The notes under the pieces are model-generated. The model saw only the letters and a program-made list of their open reading frames with translations. It was not told where the DNA came from and did not search any database. Positions 40,829 through 50,128 of a stretch of 64,000 nt of DNA are shown piece by piece (the first letter of the stretch is position 1; every line of letters begins with the position of its first letter). The position numbers and the translations under genes are program-made. Source of the DNA: Xanthostigma xanthostigma (taxonomy: Eukaryota; Arthropoda; Insecta; Raphidioptera; Raphidiidae); NCBI GenBank assembly GCA_963575645.1, contig OY754465.1, positions 30,329,501-30,393,500 on the forward strand, given 5' to 3'.

Positions 40829-42390
40829 GCAGTTTTTACATGCTTTATGACAATTAGGGGCAAATGAGTCCTTTTAGGCAAAATTGCTTTATATCATGAA
40901 GGTAAGTCTATTTACACTATAACATTCAGGTTTGGATCATTCTCTCATAAGAAAATGCAAACTGCATATTAACCATTATTTTAACGCAGACAAGCAGTTT
41001 TTACATGCTTCACGACATTTGCGTGCAAATGAGTCCTTATAGGCAAAATTGCTTTATTTTACACAGGTAAGTTTATTTACACTATAACATTCAGGTTTGG
41101 ATCATTCTCTCATAAGAAAATGCAAACTGCATATTAACCATTTTTTTAACGCAGACAAGCAGTTTTTACATGCTTTACGACAATTAGGTGCAAATGAGTC
41201 TTTATAGGCAAAATTGCTTTATTTCATGAGGGTAAGTCTATTTACACTATACATTCAGGTTTGGATCATTCCCTTATAAGAAAATGCAAACTGCGAATTT
41301 ACTATCATTTTCACGCAGACAAGCAGTTTTTACATGCTTCACGACAATTGCGTGCAAATGAGTCCTTATAGGCAAAATTGCTTTATTTTACAAAGGTAAG
41401 TCTATTTACACTATAACATTCAGGTTTGGATCAATCTCTCATAAGAAAATGCAAACTGCATATTAACCATTATTTTAACGCATACAAGCAGTTTTTACAT
41501 GCTTTATGACAATTAGGGGCAAATGAGTCCATATAGGCAAAATTGCTTTATTTTTTGAAGGTAAGTCTATTTACACTATAACATTCAGGTTTGGATCATT
41601 CTCTCATAAGAAAATGCAAACTGCATATTAACCATTATTAAAACGCAGACAAGCAGTTTTTACATGCTTTACGACAATTAGGTGCAAATGAGTCTTTATA
41701 TGCAAAATTGCTTTATTTCATGAGGGTAAGTCTATTTACACTATAACATTCAGGTTTGGATCATTCGCTCATAAGAAAAGGCAAACTGCATATTTACTAT
41801 CATTGTAACGCATACAAGCAGTTTTTACATGCTTTATGACAATTAGGTGCAAATGAGTCTTTATAGGCAAAATTGCTTTATTTCATGAAGGTAAGTCTAT
41901 TTACACTATAACATTCAGGTTTGGATCATTCTCTCATAAGAAAATGCAAACTGCATATTAACCATTATTTTAACGCATACAAGCAGTTTTTACATGCTTT
42001 AGACAATTAGGGCCAAATGAGTCCTTATAGGCAAAATTGCTTTATTTCATGAAGGTAAGTCTATTTACACTATAATATTCAGGTTTGGATCATTCTCTCA
42101 TAAGGAAATACAAACTGCATATTAACCATTATTTTAACGCTACAAGCAGTTTTTACATGCTTTCTGACAATTAGGGGCAAATGAGTCCTTATAGGCCAAA
42201 TTGCTTTATATCATAAAGGTAAGTCTATTTACACTATAACATTCAGGTTTGGATCATTCTCTCATAAGAAAATGCAAACTGCATATTAACCATTATTTTA
42301 ACGCAGACAAGCAGTTTTTACATGCTTCACGACAATTGCGTGCAAATGAGTCCTTATAGGCAAAATTGCTTTATTTTACACAGGTAAGTC
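40829..42390 (+). repeat. Array block Q, partial copy 4
   Basis: Matches 37,861 onward at offset 2,968 bp (18 monomers minus two bases) and 34,728 onward at 6,101 bp. The marker CCCTTATAAG is at 41,271. One monomer near 41,760 is a mosaic: it combines CATTCGCTC and TATTTACTATCATTGTAACG of one parent monomer with AAAAGGCAAAC of its neighbour, and one monomer is lost relative to 35.6-35.9 kb. Confidence 0.8.
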
Positions 42391-43943
42391 TACTTTCACT
42401 ATAACATTCAGGTTTGGATCATTCTCTCATAAGAAAATGCAAACTGCATTTTAAACATTATTTTAACGCAGACGAGCAGTTTTTACATGCTTTATGACAA
42501 TTAGGGGCAAATGAGTCATTATAGGCAAAATTGCTTTATTTCATGAAGTTATAACTATATACACTGTTATATTCAGGTTTGGATCATTCTCTCATAAGAA
42601 AATGCAAACTGCATATTAACCATTATTTTAACGCAGACAAGCAGTTTTTACATGCTTTATGACAATTAGGGGCAAATGAGTCCTTATAGGCAAAATTGCT
42701 TTATTTCATGAATGTAAGTCTATTTACACTATAATATTCAGGTTTGGATTATTTTCTCATAAGAAAATGCAAACTGCATATAAACCATTATTTTAACGCA
42801 GACAAGCAGTTTTTACATGGTTTACGACAATTAGGTGCAAATAAGTCCTTAAAGACAAAATTGTTTTATTTTACAAAGGTAAGTCTACTTTCACTATAAC
42901 ATTCAGGTTTGGATCATTCTCTCTAAAGAAAATGCAAACTGCATTTTAAACATTATTTTAACGCATACAAGCAGTTTTTACATGCTTTTTGACAATTAGG
43001 TGCAAATGAGTCTTTATAGGCAAAATTGCTTTATATCATGAGGGTAAGTCTATTTACACTATAACATTCAGGTTTGGATCATTCTCTCATAAGAAAATGT
43101 AAACTGCATATTAACCATTATTTTAACGCTGACAAGCAGTTTTTACATGCTTTACGTTAATTAAGTGCAAATGAGTCCTTATAGGCAAAATTGCTTTATT
43201 TTACAAAGGTAAGTCTATTTTCACTATAACATACAGGTTTGGATCATTCTCTCATAAGAAAATGCAAACTGCATATTAACCATTATTTTAACGCATACAA
43301 GCAGTTTTTACATGCTTTATGACAATTAGGGGCAAATGAATCCTTATAGGCAAAATTGCTTTATTTTATGAAGGTAAGTCTATTTACACTATAACATTCA
43401 GGTTTGGATCATTCTCTCATAAGAAAATGCAAACTGCATATTAACCATTATTTAAACGCAGACAAGCAGTTTTTACATGCTTTACGACAATTAGGCGCAA
43501 ATGAGTCCTTATAAGCAAAATTGCTTTATTTTACAAAGGTAAGTCTATTTTCACTATAACATTCAGGTTTGGATCATTCTCTCATAAGAAAATGCAAACT
43601 GCATATTAACCATTATTTTAACGCTACAAGCAGTTTTTACATGCTTTATGACAATTAGGGGCAAATGAGTCCTTATAGGCAAAATTGCTTTATTTCATGA
43701 AGGTAAGTCTATTTACACTATAACATTTAGGTTTGGATCATTCTCTCATAAGAAAATGCAAACTGCATATTAACCATTATTTAAACGCAGACAAGCAGTT
43801 TTTACATGCTTCACGACAATTGCGTGCAAATGAGTCCTTATAGGCAAAATTGCTTTATTTTACAAAAGTAAGTCTATTTACACTATAACATTCAGGTTTG
43901 GATCATTCTCTCATAAGAAAATGCAAACTGCATATTAACCATT

Positions 43944-43952
43944 ATTTTAACG
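43944..43952. other. Target-site duplication, left copy
   Basis: ATTTTAACG immediately precedes the transposon and is repeated exactly at 45,862-45,870. The next base outward differs (T on the left; the last element base C on the right), so nine is the maximal repeat. The sequence belongs to the satellite monomer itself (TTATTTTAACGCATACAAG). Confidence 0.9.
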
Positions 43953-44092
43953 GGTAACCGGACTCCATATCCGCGGACAAAATATCCCCGACAAAATATC
44001 CTTGTTAAAATATCCTTGGACAAAATATCCTTGAGACAAAATATCCATGAGACAAAATGTCCTTTGTCAGAATATCCGTGGACAAAAAATGC
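43953..44092 (+). repeat. Left terminal inverted repeat with subrepeats
   Basis: The outermost 35 bp (to 43,987) pair with 45,827-45,861. Further inward are variants of GGACAAAATATCC spaced about 14-17 bp apart: GGACAAAATATCC, CGACAAAATATCC, GTTAAAATATCC, GGACAAAATATCC, AGACAAAATATCC, AGACAAAATGTCC, GTCAGAATATCC and a last degenerate GGACAAAAAATGC. Subterminal repeats of this kind usually serve as transposase binding sites; that role is inferred. Positions 44,093-44,143 just inside are an A-rich spacer with nothing recognisable. Confidence 0.88.
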
Positions 44093-44143
44093 AAAAAAAA
44101 ATTGACTTTCTACATATAATTCATTATAACTGTTTCCGACGTC

Positions 44144-45470
44144 AATTCCGGGGTGAACGATAAACGGGTATGCGAATTGTAATTCCGGAGTGAACGATAA
44201 AGGGGTATGCGAATTGTCTCGCAGTGAAACGGGAAGGGGCAAATGTGGAGTTTTTAAAAAAACAATTCCGGGGTGAACGATAAACGGGTATGCGAATTGT
44301 AATTCCGGGGTGAACGATAAAAGGGGTATGCGAATTGTCTCGCAGTGAAACGGGAAGGGGCAAATGTGGAGTTTTTAAAAAAACAATTCCGGGGTGAACG
44401 ATAAACGGGTATGCGAATTGTAATTCCGGGGTGAACGATAAAGGGGTATGCGAATTGTCTCGCAGTGAAACGGGAAGGGGCAAATGTGGAGTTTTTAAAA
44501 AAACAATTCCGGGGTGAACGATAAACGGGTATGCGAATTGTAATTCCGGGGTGAACGATAAAGGGGTATGCGAATTGTCTCGCAGTGAAACGGGAAGGGG
44601 CAAATGTGGAGTTTTTAAAAAAACAATTCCGGGGTGAACGATAAACGGGTATGCGAATTGTAATTCCGGGGTGAACGATAAAGGGGTATGCGAATTGTCT
44701 CGCAGTGAAACGGGAAGGGGCAAATGTGGAGTTTTTAAAAAAACAATTCCGGGGTGAACGATAAACGGGTATGCGAATTGTAATTCCGGGGTGCACGATA
44801 AAGGGGTATGCGAATTGTCTCGCAGTGAAACGGGAAGGGGCAAATGTGGAGTTTTTAAAAAAACAATTCCGGGGTGAACGATAAACGGGTATGCGAATTG
44901 TAATTCCGGGGTGAACGATAAAGGGGTATGCGAATTGTCTCGCAGTGAAACGGGAAGGGGCAAATGTGGAGTTTTTAAAAAAACAATTCCGGGGTGAACG
45001 ATAAACGGGTATGCGAATTGTAATTCCGGGGTGAACGATAAAGGGGTATGCGAATTGTCTCGCAGTGAAACGGGAAGGGGCAAATGTGGAGTTTTTAAAA
45101 AAACAATTCCGGGGTGAACGATAAAGGGGTATGCGAATTGTAATTCCGGGGTGAACGATAAAGGGGTATGCGAATTGTCTCGCAGTGAAACGGGAAGGGG
45201 CAAATGTGGAGTTTTTAAAAAAACAATTCCGGGGTGAACGATAAACGGGTATGCGAATTGTAATTCCGGGGTGAACGATAAAGGGGTATGCGAATTGTCT
45301 CGCAGTGAAACGGGAAGGGGCAAATGTGGAGTTTTTAAAAAAACAATTCCGGGGTGAACGATAAACGGGTATGCGAATTGTAATTCCGGGGTGAACGATA
45401 AACGGGTATGCGAATTGTAATTCCGGGGTGAACGATAAACGGGTATGCGAATTGTAATTCCGGGGTGAAC
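44144..45470 (+). repeat. 120-bp minisatellite inside the transposon
   Basis: Ten full units start at 44,144, 44,264, 44,385, 44,505, 44,625, 44,745, 44,865, 44,985, 45,105 and 45,225. Each unit is composite: two 37-bp subunits beginning AATTCCGGGGTGAACG and ending GCGAATTGT, then a 46-bp segment beginning CTCGCAGTGAAACGGG. The array ends with three further 37-bp subunits (45,345, 45,382, 45,419) and a 15-bp partial. Only sparse changes are seen: GGAGTG in unit 1, an extra A in unit 2 (121 bp), GTGCACG in unit 6, and AAAGGGG for AAACGGG in the first subunit of unit 9. GC is about 45%, well above the satellite. Two overlapping minus-strand frames of about 400 codons run through it only because 120 is a multiple of three; their translations are mere unit repeats. 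Confidence 0.96.
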
Positions 45471-45592
45471 TAATTTTTTTCATAAATCCGCCGTAAAATG
45501 GAACTTTTTGAGACCGAGATCATTGAAATCCATCTATTTTTCGATTTTCTAGAGCCAAAAAACCAGGTGACCGTGAAAGTGTATAATTACCC
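45471..45592. other. Unique spacer inside the transposon
   Basis: 122 bp of non-repeated A/T-leaning sequence between the minisatellite and the foldback. It starts with a T-run and contains GAGACCGAGATCATTG and AACCAGGTGACCGTG. No open frame, promoter or RNA motif that I can support. Confidence 0.6.
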
Positions 45593-45715
45593 ATTATTTA
45601 TTGGTCAACGTTTCGGCAATATTTCTTGCCTTCTTAATTTTGTGACTTTTCACTAAAGATTTTTAAGGTCCTGAAGAAGTCAAGAAAATTGCCGAAACGT
45701 TGATCAATAAATAAT
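45593..45715. repeat. Foldback sequence with hammerhead-like core motifs
   Basis: The arms 45,593-45,633 and 45,675-45,715 are near-perfect inverted copies, both containing the CGAAACGTTG motif in reverse-complement relation and both ending in ATTATTTATT / AATAAATAAT. A few mismatches and one single-base gap separate them. The 41-bp loop contains a small GTGA/TCAC stem. The plus-strand right arm reads CTGAAGA (45,671), a weak stem GTCAA...TTGCC, then GAAAC (45,694), which recalls the CUGANGA...GAAAC core of hammerhead ribozymes described for Penelope-like retroelements. The left arm, read on the minus strand, has a perfect GGCAA/TTGCC stem before GAAAC but has lost the CTGA part. I see no complete ribozyme with a cleavage strand, so this may be only a remnant or chance. 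The 65 bp after it (45,716-45,780) shows nothing recognisable. Confidence 0.75.
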
Positions 45716-45780
45716 GTTCTAGTGAATAAAAATTGTTTTTTTATTTTAGCCTTGTATCCCGTATAATTTTATCATACCGT

Positions 45781-45861
45781 GGATATTATGTCCGAAGGAT
45801 TTTTTGTCTTGAGGATATTTTGTCCAGGATATTTTGTCCGAGGATATAGAGTCATAGAACC
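45781..45861 (-). repeat. Right terminal inverted repeat with subrepeats
   Basis: Inverse partner of the left end. Plus-strand motifs are GGATATTATGTCC (45,781), GGATTTTTTGTCT, GGATATTTTGTCC and GGATATTTTGTCC, then AGGATATAGAGTCATAGAACC at the tip. The last 35 bp match 28 of 35 positions of the left tip; mismatches cluster at positions 4-8 from the end. This end has four subrepeats against about eight on the left, so the two ends have drifted or expanded unequally. Confidence 0.88.
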
Positions 45862-45870
45862 ATTTTAACG
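45862..45870. other. Target-site duplication, right copy
   Basis: ATTTTAACG, identical to 43,944-43,952. The satellite monomer continues from here with CATACAAGCAG, so removing the element and one copy of these nine bases restores an ordinary monomer. Confidence 0.9.
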
Positions 45871-48800
45871 CATACAAGCAGTTTTTACATGCTTTATGAC
45901 AATTAGGGGCAAATGAGTCCTTATAGGCAAAATTGCTTTATTTCATGAAGGTAAGTCTATTTACACTTTAACATTCATGTTTGGATCATTCTCTCATAAG
46001 AAAATGCAAACTGCATATTAACCATTATTTAAACGCAGACGAGCAGTTTTTACATGCTTTACGACAATTAGGTGCAAATGAGTCTTTATAGGCAAAATTG
46101 CTTTATTTTACAAAGTTAAGTCTATTTTCACTATAACATTCAGGTTTGGATCATTCTCTCATAAGAAAATGCAAACTGCATTTTAACCATCATTTTAACG
46201 CTACAAGCAGTTTTTACATGCTTTATGACAATTAGGTGCAAATGAGTCTTTATAGGCAAAATTGCTTTATTTCATGAAGGTAAGTCTATTTACACTATAA
46301 CATTCAGGTTTGGATCATTCTCTCATAAGAAAATGCAAACTGCATATTAACCATTATTTTAACGCAGACAAGCAGTTTTTACATGCTTCACGACAATTGC
46401 GTGCAAATGAGTCCTTATAGGCAAAATTGCTTTATTTTACAAAGGTAAGTCTATTTACACTATAATATTCAGGTTTGGATCATTCTCTCATAAGAAAATA
46501 CAAACTGCATATTAACCATTATTTTAACGCTACAAGCAGTTTTTACATGCTTTATGAAAATTAGGGGCAAATGAGTCCTTATAGGCCAAATCGCTTTATA
46601 TCTTAAAGGTAAGTCTATTTAGACTATAACATTCAGGTTTGGATCATTCTCTCATAAGAAAATGCAAACTGCATATTAACCATTATTTTAACGCAGACAA
46701 GCAGTTTTTACATGCTTCACGACAATTGCGTGCAAATGAGTCCTTATAGGCAAAATTGCTTTATTTTACACAGGTAAGTTTATTTACACTATAACATTCA
46801 GGTTTGGATCATTCTCTCATAAGAAAATGCAGACTGCATATTAACCATTTTTTTAACGCAGACAAGCAGTTTTTACATGCTTTACGACAATTAGGTGCAA
46901 ATGAGTCTTTATAGGCAAAATTGCTTTATTTCATGAGGGTAAGTCTCTTTACACTATAACATTCAGGTTTGGATCATTCTCTCATAAGAAAATGCAAACT
47001 GCATTGTTACTATCATTTTCACGCAGACAAGCAGTTTTTACATGCTTTACGACAATTGCGTGCAAATGAGTCCTTATAGGCAAAATCGCTTTATTTTACA
47101 AAGGTAAGTCTATTTACACTATAACATTCAGGTTTGGATCATTCTCTCATAAGAAAATGCAAACTGCATATTAACCATTATTTTAACGCATACAAGCAGT
47201 TTTTACATGCTTTATGACAATTAGAGGCAAATGAGTCCTTATAGGCAAAATTGCTTTATTTCATGAAGGTAAGTCTATTTACACTATAACATTCAGGTTT
47301 GGATTATTTTCTCATAAGAAAATGCGAACTGCATATAAACCATTATTTTAACGCAGACAAGCAGTTTTTACATGGTTTACGACAATTAGGTGCAAATAAG
47401 TCCTTAAAGGCAAAATTGTTTTATTTTACAAAGGTAAGTCTACTTTCACTACAACATTCAGGTTTGGATCATTCTCTCATAAGAAAATGCAAACTGCATT
47501 TTAAACATTATTTTAACGCAGACGAGCAGTTTTTACATGCTTTATGACAATTAGGGGCAAATGAGTCATTATAGGCAAAATTGCTTTATTTCACGAAGTT
47601 ATAACTATATAAACTATTATATTCAGGTTTGGATCATTCTCTCATAAGAAAATGCAAACTGCATATTAACCATTATTTTAACGCAGACAAGCAGTTTTTA
47701 CATGCTTTACGACAATTAGGTGCAAATGAGTCCTTATAGGCAAAATTGCTTTATTTTACAAAGGTAAGTTAACTTAAACTATAACACTCAGGTTTAGATC
47801 ATTCTCTCATAAGAAAATGCAAACTGCATATTAACCATTATTTAAACGCAGACAAGCAGTTTTTACATGCTTTACGACAATTAGGTGCAAATGAGTCTTT
47901 ATAAGCAAAATTGCTTTATTTCATGAGGGTAAGTCTATTTACACTATAACATTCAGGTTTGGATCATTCTCTCATAAGAAAATGCAAACTGCATATTAAC
48001 CATTATTTTAACGCATACAAGCAGTTTTTACATGCTTTTTGACAATTAGGTGCAAATGAGTCTTTATAGGCAAAATTGCTTTATATCATGAGGGTAAGTC
48101 TATTTACACTATAACATTCAGGTTTGGATCATTCTCTCATAAGAAAATGCAAACTGCATATTAACCATTATTTTAACGCTGACAAGCAGTTTTTACATGC
48201 TTTACGACAATTAAGTGCAAATGAGTCCTTATAGGCAAAATTGCTTTATTTTACAAAGGTAAGTCTATTTTCACTATAACATTCAGGTTTGGATCATTCT
48301 CTCATAAGAAAATGCAAACTGCATATTAACCATTATTTTAACGCATACAGGCAGTTTTTACATGCTTTTTGACAATTAGGTGCAAATGAGTCTTTATAGG
48401 CAAAATTGCTTTATATCATGAGGGTAAGTCTATTTACACTATGACATTCAGGTTTGGATCATTCTCTCATAAGAAAATGCAAACTGCATATTAACCATTA
48501 TTTTAACGCTGACAAGCAGTTTTTACATGCTTTACGACAATTAAGTGCAAATGAGTCCTTATAGGCAAAATTGCTTTATTTTACAAAGGTAAGTCTATTT
48601 TCACTATAACATTCAGGTTTGGATCATTCTCTCATAAGAAAATGCAAACTGCATATTAACCATTATTTTAACGCATACAAGCAGTTTTTACATGCTTTAT
48701 GACAATTAGGGGCAAATTAATCCTTATAGGCAAAATTGCTTTATTTTATGAAGGTAAGTCTATTTACACTATAACATTCCGGTTTGGATCATTCTCTCAT

Positions 48801-49767
48801 AAGAAAATGCAAACTGCATATTAACTATTATTTAAACGCAGACAAGCAGTTTTTACATGCTTTACGACAATTAGGTGCAAATGAGTCCTTATAGGCAAAA
48901 TTGCTTTATTTTACAAAGGTAAGTCTATTTTCACTATAACATTCAGGTTTGGATCATTCTCTCATAAGAAAATGCAAACTGCATATTAACCATTATTTTA
49001 ACGCTACAAGCAGTTTTTACATGCTTTATGACAATTAGGGGCAAATGAGTCCTTATAGGCAAAATTGCTTTATTTCATGAAGGTAAGTCTATTTACACTA
49101 TAACATTCAGGTTTGGATCATTCTCTCATAAGAAAATGCAAACTGCATATTAACCATTATTTAAACGCAGACAAGCAGTTTTTACATGCTTTATGACAAT
49201 TAGGTGCAAATGAGTCTTTATAGGCAAAATTGCTTTATTTCATGAAGGTAAGTCTATTTACACTATAACATTCAGGTTTGGATCATTCTCTCATAAGAAA
49301 ATGCAAACTGCATATTAACCATTATTTTAACGCAGACAAGCAGTTTTTACATGCTTTATGACAATTAGGGGCAAATGAGTCTTTATAGGCAAAATTGCTT
49401 TATTTTACAAAGGTAAGTTTATTTACACTATAACATTCAGGTTTGGATCATTCTCTCATAAGAAAATGCAAACTGCATATTAACCATTATTTAAACGCAG
49501 ACAAGCAGTTTTATCATGCTTTACGACAATTAGGTGCAAATGAGTATTTATAGGCAAAATTGCTTTATTTCATGAGGGTAAGTCTATTTACACTATAACA
49601 TTCAGGTTTGGATCATTCTCTCATAAGAAAATGCAAACTGCATATTAACCATTATTTTAACGCATACAAGCAGTTTTTACATGCTTTATGATAATTAGGG
49701 GCAAATGAGTCCTTATAGGCAAAATTGCTTTATTTCATGAAGGTAAGTCTATTTACACTATAACATT

Positions 49768-49963
49768 CATGTTTGGATCATTCTCTCATAAGAAAAAGCA
49801 AACTGCATATTAACCATTATTTTAACGCTGACAAGCAGTTTTTACATGCTTTATGACAATTAGGGGCAAATGAGTCCTTATAGACAAAATTGCTTTATTT
49901 CATGAACATAAGTCTATTTACACTATAACTTTCATGAAGGTAAGTCTATTTACACATAACATT
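49768..49963 (+). repeat. Extended 196-bp satellite monomer
   Basis: The 3' end of this monomer holds a 31-32 bp partial tandem duplication. TTTCATGAACATAAGTC...CACTATAAC is followed by a second TTTCATGAAGGTAAGTC...CACATAAC before ATTCTGG. This makes the unit 31 bp longer than standard and marks the transition into the more diverged part of the array. Confidence 0.85.
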
Positions 49964-50128
49964 CTGGTTTGGATCATTTTCTCAAAAGATAATGCAAATT
50001 GATCTTTTCCTATTATTTTCACGCAGACAAGCAGTATTTACATGCTTTATGACAATCATGTGCAAATGTGTCCTTATAGGCTAAATTGCTTTATTTTACA
50101 AAGGCAAGTCTATTTACACTATAACATT
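49964..50128 (+). repeat. Most diverged monomer (CTCAAAAGATAATGC type)
   Basis: Standard 165-bp length but with many private differences: CTGGTTTGG start, CATTTTCTCAAAAGATAATGCAA, TTGATCTTTTCC where others have CTGCATATTAACC, CAGTATTTAC, AATCATGTGCAAATGTG and GGCTAAATTGC. The dyad is lost here. It shares the CTCAAAAGATAATGC signature with 56,532, 58,616 and 63,563. Confidence 0.85.

Larger units (their letters stand above)
1..43952 (+). repeat. 165-bp satellite array, left part
   Basis: About 266 head-to-tail copies of an AT-rich monomer, all in one orientation. The spacing of the CAGGTTTGGATC anchor is 165 bp, or 164 bp where CGCAGACAAGC is replaced by CGCTACAAGC. Subtypes are distinguished mainly at four places: after TTTTAACGC (AGACAAG, ATACAAG, TACAAG, TGACAAG or AGACGAG); at GCTTTACGACAATTAGG versus GCTTCACGACAATTGCG versus GGTTTACGAC; at TTACAAAGG, TCATGAAGG, TCATGAGGG, TTATGAAGG or TTACACAGG; and at GTAAGTCTATTTACAC versus GTTATAACTATTTACAC. 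I see no gene, foreign insertion or inverted monomer in this stretch. The first and last monomers are incomplete: the first by the window edge, the last by the transposon at 43,953. Function is unknown; a structural role in heterochromatin is inferred from array size and monomer length only. Confidence 0.98.
43953..45861. mobile_element. Non-autonomous TIR DNA transposon with internal minisatellite
   Basis: A 1,909-bp sequence unrelated to the satellite interrupts one monomer. It starts GGTAACCGGACTCC and ends with the inverse-related GAGTCATAGAACC; the outer 35 bp of the two ends agree at 28 positions as inverted repeats. It is bounded by a 9-bp target-site duplication. Order inside: left end with about eight GGACAAAATATCC-like subrepeats (to 44,092); a 51-bp A/T-rich spacer; a 120-bp-unit minisatellite (44,144-45,470); a 122-bp spacer; a foldback (45,593-45,715); a 65-bp spacer; and a right end with four inverted subrepeats. 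No transposase frame is present, so any movement would need an enzyme from elsewhere. A 9-bp duplication is typical of Mutator-like elements and is also seen for Drosophila foldback elements; superfamily assignment is inference. Confidence 0.9.

Noticed and set aside
1..43952. CRISPR array, because of regularly spaced repeats.
   Set aside because: The repetition is continuous over the whole 165-bp unit; there are no unique spacers and no cas genes.
44218..44238. CENP-B-box-like sequence (CTCG...AAACGGGA) in the 46-bp module of the minisatellite.
   Set aside because: The CGGGA end matches, but the TTCG part is CTCG and the spacing between the two conserved blocks is eight bases instead of seven. 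The satellite monomer itself has no CENP-B box.
43892..44242. A 116-codon minus-strand frame across the left end of the transposon.
   Set aside because: It spans satellite, terminal repeat, spacer and minisatellite, so it crosses the insertion boundary and cannot be an ancestral gene of either part.
44144..45470. Minisatellite as part of the surrounding satellite's evolution.
   Set aside because: It shares no sequence with the 165-bp monomer, has higher GC and lies wholly inside the transposon ends.
43953..45861. Helitron-type element, since some carry internal tandem repeats.
   Set aside because: There are clear terminal inverted repeats and a 9-bp target duplication. Helitrons insert without target duplications and lack such ends.
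47299..47547. An 82-codon frame, and similar 60-64-codon frames at 56,725, 58,644 and 63,756.
   Set aside because: These run through ordinary monomers; 165 is divisible by three, so a single lost stop gives a frame longer than a monomer. The other hundreds of monomers carry stops in the same frame.
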